Assembly (NCBI RefSeq): GCF_003473545.1
Contig: NZ_QUCM01000002.1
Coordinates: forward strand, 1-56,561
From: Clostridium sp. AM22-11AC
Lineage (GTDB): Bacteria > Bacillota > Clostridia > Lachnospirales > Lachnospiraceae
Direction: 5' to 3'
DNA length: 56,561 nucleotides
Shown here: in pieces, positions 53,285 to 56,561 of the stretch
Numbering within the stretch: position 1 is the stretch's first letter
Layout: the number at the start of each line of letters is the position of its first letter
The notes under the pieces: model-generated
What the model saw: the letters and a program-made list of their open reading frames with translations, nothing else
Databases searched by the model: none
What the model was told of the DNA's origin: nothing
Translations under genes and position numbers: made by a program

Positions 53285-53312
53285 TTGACATTTATATGGG
53301 TTGTATTATAAT
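53285..53312 (+). promoter_or_regulatory. Promoter of the metal-efflux operon
   Basis: Perfect TTGACA (53285-53290) and TATAAT (53307-53312) with a 16-base spacer. Confidence 0.85.
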
Positions 53313-53324
53313 GCAGATATAAAC

Positions 53325-53344
53325 ATATGAACAATTATTCATAT
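53325..53344. promoter_or_regulatory. CadC/SmtB-type operator
   Basis: ATATGAA-CAATTA-TTCATAT is the classic dyad bound by ArsR/SmtB metal sensors. It lies just downstream of the -10 box. Confidence 0.8.
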
Positions 53345-53383
53345 AAAACACTTATGTGAATACAAAGGAAAGGAGCACCGCCT

Positions 53384-53743
53384 ATGGCATTAAACGATGT
53401 GGAACACTGCGAAGCATGTCAGATCCACGAAGACGTGGTAAAAGCAGTGACAGACCATATGCCGGATGAAGACCAGCTATATGATCTGGCTGAGGTTTTT
53501 AAGGTATTTGGGGATTCTACCAGGATAAAGATCCTTTATGTGCTGTTTGAGGCTGAACTGTGTGTCTGTGATATTGCCCAGTTGCTTAATATGACCCAGT
53601 CTGCTATTTCCCATCAGCTGAGAATCTTAAAGCAGAACCGTCTTGTAAAGAACCGCAGGGACGGAAAATCCGTTTTTTATTCCCTTGCAGATAGTCATGT
53701 GAAGACGATCATCAGTCAGGGAATGGAACATATCCAGGAGTAA
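53384..53743 (+). CDS. CadC-like metal-sensing ArsR/SmtB repressor
   Basis: This 119-residue protein has the winged HTH ELCVCDIAQLLNMTQSAISH. Cys60 and Cys62 in ELCVCD plus N-terminal Cys9 and Cys12 give the four-cysteine site known for Cd/Pb sensing in CadC, and DSHVKTIISQGMEH at the C-terminus resembles the zinc site of helix alpha-5. It should repress its own operon until metal binds. AAAGGAG precedes the start. Confidence 0.9.
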   Translation: MALNDVEHCEACQIHEDVVKAVTDHMPDEDQLYDLAEVFKVFGDSTRIKILYVLFEAELCVCDIAQLLNMTQSAISHQLRILKQNRLVKNRRDGKSVFYSLADSHVKTIISQGMEHIQE

Positions 53744-53810
53744 TGAAGGGATATAGTAAATGAAAGAGCTGTTTTATTAAAAAATATTTTATATCAGGAG
53801 GAATAAAACT

Positions 53811-54029
53811 ATGAAGAAGAAATTTAAACTGATGGATCTGGACTGCGCTAACTGTGCTGCAAAGATGGAGGACGCTATTAAAAAAATTGACGGCGTAAAT
53901 GATGCAACAGTCAGCTTTATGATGCAGAAACTGACTTTGGATGCAGATGATGACCGTTTTGATGAGATCCTGAAAGAAGCAGCAGAGATCTGTAAGAAAG
54001 TAGAACCGGATTGCAAGATCGTTATGTAA
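53811..54029 (+). CDS. Stand-alone heavy-metal-associated (HMA) protein
   Basis: This 72-residue ferredoxin-like metal chaperone has the metal site DCANCAAKM (Cys12, Cys15). It lies between the repressor and an ATPase that lacks its own N-terminal HMA domain, so it probably delivers metal to that pump as a detached domain. AGGAGG precedes ATG 53811. Confidence 0.9.
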   Translation: MKKKFKLMDLDCANCAAKMEDAIKKIDGVNDATVSFMMQKLTLDADDDRFDEILKEAAEICKKVEPDCKIVM

Positions 54030-54051
54030 TCTGCTATATAAGGAGATGGCC

Positions 54052-55926
54052 ATGACTAAGAAACAGAAAGACATGCTGAAGCGTATTCTGGTGACGGCAG
54101 TGCTGTATGTGGCACTGGTGGCAGCAGATCATATGAAAATGATCTCGGCAGTATTTACAGGCTGGAAGATGCTATTTTTGTATCTCATCCCTTATTTTGT
54201 GATCGGCTGGGATATCCTTTATAAGGCAGTAAGGAATATTAAAAATGGCCAGGTTTTTGATGAGAATTTTCTCATGGCAGTAGCGACCATTGGTGCCTTT
54301 GGAGTAAATGAATATTCTGAGGCAGTGGCTGTTATGCTGTTTTATCAGGTGGGCGAGCTGTTCCAGAGTTATGCAGTAAACCGTTCCCGCCAGTCTATTA
54401 CAGATCTGATGGATATCTGTCCGGAATATGCCAATATTGAGGAAGACGGGCAGTTAAAGCAGGTAGATCCGGATGATGTGGAAGTTGGCGATATTATCGT
54501 GATCAAGCCTGGTGAGAAGATCCCGTTGGACGGCAAGGTTGTTTTTGGTGAGTCTATGGTGGATACTTCTGCACTGACTGGTGAGTCTGTTCCGAGAAGA
54601 GTGAAGGAAGGGGACGATCTGGTAAGCGGCTGCGTCAATGGAAATGGGCTTTTGAGAGCGGAAGTTACCAAAGAGTTTGATGACTCCACGGTAGCAAAGA
54701 TCCTGGAACTGGTGGAAAATGCCAGCAGTAAAAAGGCTCATGTGGAGAATTTTATTACCCGGTTTGCAAGGTATTATACTCCGGCTGTTGTGATCGGCGC
54801 AGTTGTTCTGGCTGTGATCCCGCCTTTGTTTTTAGGCCAGTCATGGGCTGAATGGGTACGCAGGGCATGTACTTTCCTGGTTATCTCCTGCCCTTGTGCG
54901 CTGGTTATTTCGGTTCCTATGAGTTTCTTCTCTGGTATCGGTGCGGCTTCTAAGAAGGGCGTTCTGGTGAAGGGAAGTAACTACCTGGAGACGATGGCAA
55001 AGCTGCATACGGTGGTATTTGATAAGACTGGTACGCTGACTAAGGGCGAGTTTAAGGTAGCTGAGATCCACAGTGTTGACGGAGATGAGAAAAAGCAGAG
55101 TATGGTTTTGGAACTGGCTGCGCTGGCTGAAAGTTATTCGGATCATCCAATCTCACGGTCTATCAGGGATGCCTGGGGTAAGAAACTGGATCAGAGCAGA
55201 GTGAGTGATGCTGAGGAAATTTCTGGTCATGGCGTGAAGGTTAAGATTGACGGGAAGACAGTGCTTGCCGGTAATGGAAAGCTGATGGATAAGGAAGGAA
55301 TTTCTTATACAGAGTGTGCTTCTGTTGGTACGGTTGTGTATGTGGCAGAGGAAGGAAAGTTCCTTGGATCTATTGTAATTGCAGATGGTATTAAGGATGG
55401 CGTAAAGGACGCGATCCGAAGCCTGAAGCGTGCCGGTGTTTCTAAGACCGTGATGCTGACCGGCGATAAGCGGAATGTGGCTGAGGCTGTGGCAAAGGAG
55501 ATTGGACTGGATGAGGTTCATGCGGAACTGCTTCCCGGTGACAAGGTGGATCGGGTGGAGGCGCTGTTGAAGGCACTTCCGGAAGGCAGAAAGCTGGCTT
55601 TTGTTGGTGATGGTATTAATGATGCGCCGGTGCTTTCCAGAGCGGATGTGGGAATTGCTATGGGAAGTATGGGATCGGATGCGGCAATTGAGGCTGCGGA
55701 TGTGGTGCTCATGGATGATGATCCGAGAAAGATTGCGGATATTGTAAGGATCTCCAGAAAGACCATGGGAATCGTTATGCAGAATATTGTGTTTGCACTG
55801 GGCGTTAAGTTTGTAGTATTGGCTATGGGCGCTTTTGGTGTGGCGAATATGTGGGAAGCGGTTTTTGCGGATGTTGGAGTTTCGGTTATTGCGATCCTGA
55901 ATGCTATGAGGGCGTTGCGGGCCTAA
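54052..55926 (+). CDS. cadA: P1B-type heavy-metal efflux ATPase (Cd/Zn/Pb type)
   Basis: This 624-residue pump has the actuator LTGESVPR, the membrane metal site CPC (about 280-282) in ISCPCALVIS, phosphorylation motif DKTGTLTKG (Asp324), SDHPIS with the HP motif and GDGINDAPVL. The CPC context fits the Zn/Cd/Pb group more than copper. No HMA domain precedes the first helix. ATG 54052 lies 7 bases after AAGGAG; ATG 54046 is too close. It is the last gene of the operon, followed by repeat R1. Confidence 0.93.
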   Translation: MTKKQKDMLKRILVTAVLYVALVAADHMKMISAVFTGWKMLFLYLIPYFVIGWDILYKAVRNIKNGQVFDENFLMAVATIGAFGVNEYSEAVAVMLFYQVGELFQSYAVNRSRQSITDLMDICPEYANIEEDGQLKQVDPDDVEVGDIIVIKPGEKIPLDGKVVFGESMVDTSALTGESVPRRVKEGDDLVSGCVNGNGLLRAEVTKEFDDSTVAKILELVENASSKKAHVENFITRFARYYTPAVVIGAVVLAVIPPLFLGQSWAEWVRRACTFLVISCPCALVISVPMSFFSGIGAASKKGVLVKGSNYLETMAKLHTVVFDKTGTLTKGEFKVAEIHSVDGDEKKQSMVLELAALAESYSDHPISRSIRDAWGKKLDQSRVSDAEEISGHGVKVKIDGKTVLAGNGKLMDKEGISYTECASVGTVVYVAEEGKFLGSIVIADGIKDGVKDAIRSLKRAGVSKTVMLTGDKRNVAEAVAKEIGLDEVHAELLPGDKVDRVEALLKALPEGRKLAFVGDGINDAPVLSRADVGIAMGSMGSDAAIEAADVVLMDDDPRKIADIVRISRKTMGIVMQNIVFALGVKFVVLAMGAFGVANMWEAVFADVGVSVIAILNAMRALRA

Positions 55927-55981
55927 AGAGTCGTGACAGGCTGGAAACTGGCAGCTGTGAGGTTGTGAATCGTGCAAGAAA

Positions 55982-56110
55982 CGGCCTTACATTTCACTTA
56001 TCATTGTCCACTGGCTTTCGATTTGCACCTGTTCGCCTGCATCGGACTTTGTCCGCTGCATTCGGACAGCTGCACTCAAGATGTGGACAATTGATAAGTG
56101 AAATGACGGC
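55982..56110. repeat. Dispersed hairpin repeat R1, copy 2
   Basis: CATTTCACTTATCA (55990-56003) pairs with 56092-56105, and TTGTCCAC (56004-56011) pairs with GTGGACAA (56083-56090). There is one unpaired T (56091), as in copy 1. The core 56012-56082 is close to that of copy 1 and contains CGGACTTTGTCCG. The stem sequence differs from copy 1 but is fully complementary within this copy. It starts about 55 bases after cadA. Confidence 0.8.
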
Positions 56111-56155
56111 CTGTGTGGTCCATGATAAAATTTTAAATTGCGCGAAGTGCGTAAT

Positions 56156-56200
56156 AAAGCTCCTGTAGGGAATAGTTAGTGTTCTTTACAGGAGCTTTTA
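56156..56200 (+). terminator. Rho-independent terminator
   Basis: AAAGCTCCTGTA (56156-56167) pairs perfectly with TACAGGAGCTTT (56187-56198). It lies in the gene-free stretch after cadA (55927-56561) and can act on either strand. Confidence 0.75.
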
Positions 56201-56216
56201 TAGTGTGCCGACCGGT

Positions 56217-56252
56217 GTCGTGCTTCCACCCCGCTTATGGCGGGGTGAAAAC
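56217..56252. repeat. Solitary GC-rich hairpin
   Basis: CACCCCGC-TTATG-GCGGGGTG (56227-56247), flanked by GTCGTGCTTC and AAAAC. It looks like a single CRISPR repeat unit but occurs once. I see nothing else between 56253 and 56411. Confidence 0.4.
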
Positions 56253-56411
56253 ACTGGTTTTAATGGTTTGGCCAGGTGTTCTGTCATCCTGGTCTCTTTG
56301 GCTTCCAGTCGCCGTTTTCCGCACTGGTAGGCATACAGCAGGGAAATTTCTAAATTCTGCAACATTTTAAAAGACCTGGCTGTATATAGAGTAGAAAGGT
56401 AATAAAACCTA

Positions 56412-56561
56412 ATATTTTGATACCAGGGTCAAAAGGTCATAAATCCGATGCAAGCTTGCTTGCATGAGGATTTTTGAACTTGGGACCCGCCAAAAACATG
56501 AGTAAGAAGCCATTTTTTGAAGAAAAATGAGCGGATTACGAATGTTTTTAGAATTGCGAGA
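56412..56561 (-). repeat. Dispersed repeat R2, copy B (runs off the window)
   Basis: Reverse complement of 30821-30971 with about ten differences in 150 bases. It shares TCTCGCAATTCTAAAAACAT, GGCTTCTTACTCATG and GACCTTTTGACCCTGG. It continues beyond the right edge, so its true limit is unknown. Confidence 0.8.

Noticed and set aside
55153..55977. 274-codon frame antisense to cadA
   Set aside because: cadA is intact with all P-type ATPase motifs, and the antisense product is low-complexity and His/Asn-rich with no ribosome binding site.
56217..56252. CRISPR array
   Set aside because: Only one repeat-like unit, no second copy or spacer nearby, and no cas genes in the window.
56179..56370. 63-codon frame near the right edge
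   Set aside because: It begins inside a terminator arm region and crosses the GC-rich hairpin; no ribosome binding site.

Overview
The window looks like chromosomal DNA of an anaerobic, low-to-mid-GC Firmicute of class Clostridia, most likely Lachnospiraceae. The evidence is the strong AGGAGG-type ribosome binding sites, the apt-relA-MBL-hemZ-hisS-aspS gene order, a clostridial-style tad pilus cluster with DUF5702 and DUF6382/FHA genes, and Tn916-like regulators. No rRNA, tRNA or CRISPR array was found.

Region 1 (1 to about 8060) is the right end of an integrated mobile element whose left end lies outside the window. It holds the 3' part of a membrane-protein gene, a blaR1-blaI pair reading left, a divergent OmpR-type DNA-binding protein, two Xre repressors, a Tn916 Orf7-like sigma factor and Orf8-like HTH protein, a multi-hairpin non-coding stretch, a 58-residue small protein and a large serine recombinase. 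The recombinase gene runs directly into the 3' stub of an ECF-transporter S-component gene, so the element appears to have inserted into that gene and separated it from its T and A partners.

Region 2 (8.05-16.1 kb) holds the surviving EcfT and fused EcfA1A2 genes, a phosphotransferase-fold kinase, a glycogen branching enzyme and GH13 amylase pair, a DUF2508 protein and an ArsR-type repressor. Region 3 (16.1-26.9 kb) is one long tad pilus operon: prepilin peptidase, TadZ, CpaF, TadB, an unusual TadC, Flp pilin, DUF5702, two TadE-like pseudopilins, a second prepilin peptidase and a DUF6382/FHA protein. The full-length tadB frame carries an in-frame TAG, and both the tadB restart and the first peptidase lack a clear start signal.

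Region 4 (27-31.4 kb) holds a HIT protein, an ECF-like sigma factor, murG on the opposite strand, a DUF4367 protein, a secreted protein and a zinc-ribbon membrane protein. Region 5 (31.7-36.1 kb) is pstSCAB-phoU. Region 6 (36.2-47.2 kb) is core metabolism: transaldolase, a DeoR regulator, DUF554, apt, relA, an MBL hydrolase, hemZ, hisS and aspS. Region 7 (47.5-56.5 kb) holds an acetolactate-synthase-like enzyme, a decayed PucR-type regulator, a LysR-permease-M20 peptidase set, and a metal-efflux operon (CadC-like repressor, stand-alone HMA protein, P1B ATPase).

Two dispersed intergenic repeat families are the most novel signals. R1 (36969-37140 and about 55982-56110) is a long hairpin whose stems differ between copies yet stay base-paired. 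R2 (30821-30971 and, inverted, 56412-56561) is about 150 bp with roughly 90% or more identity.
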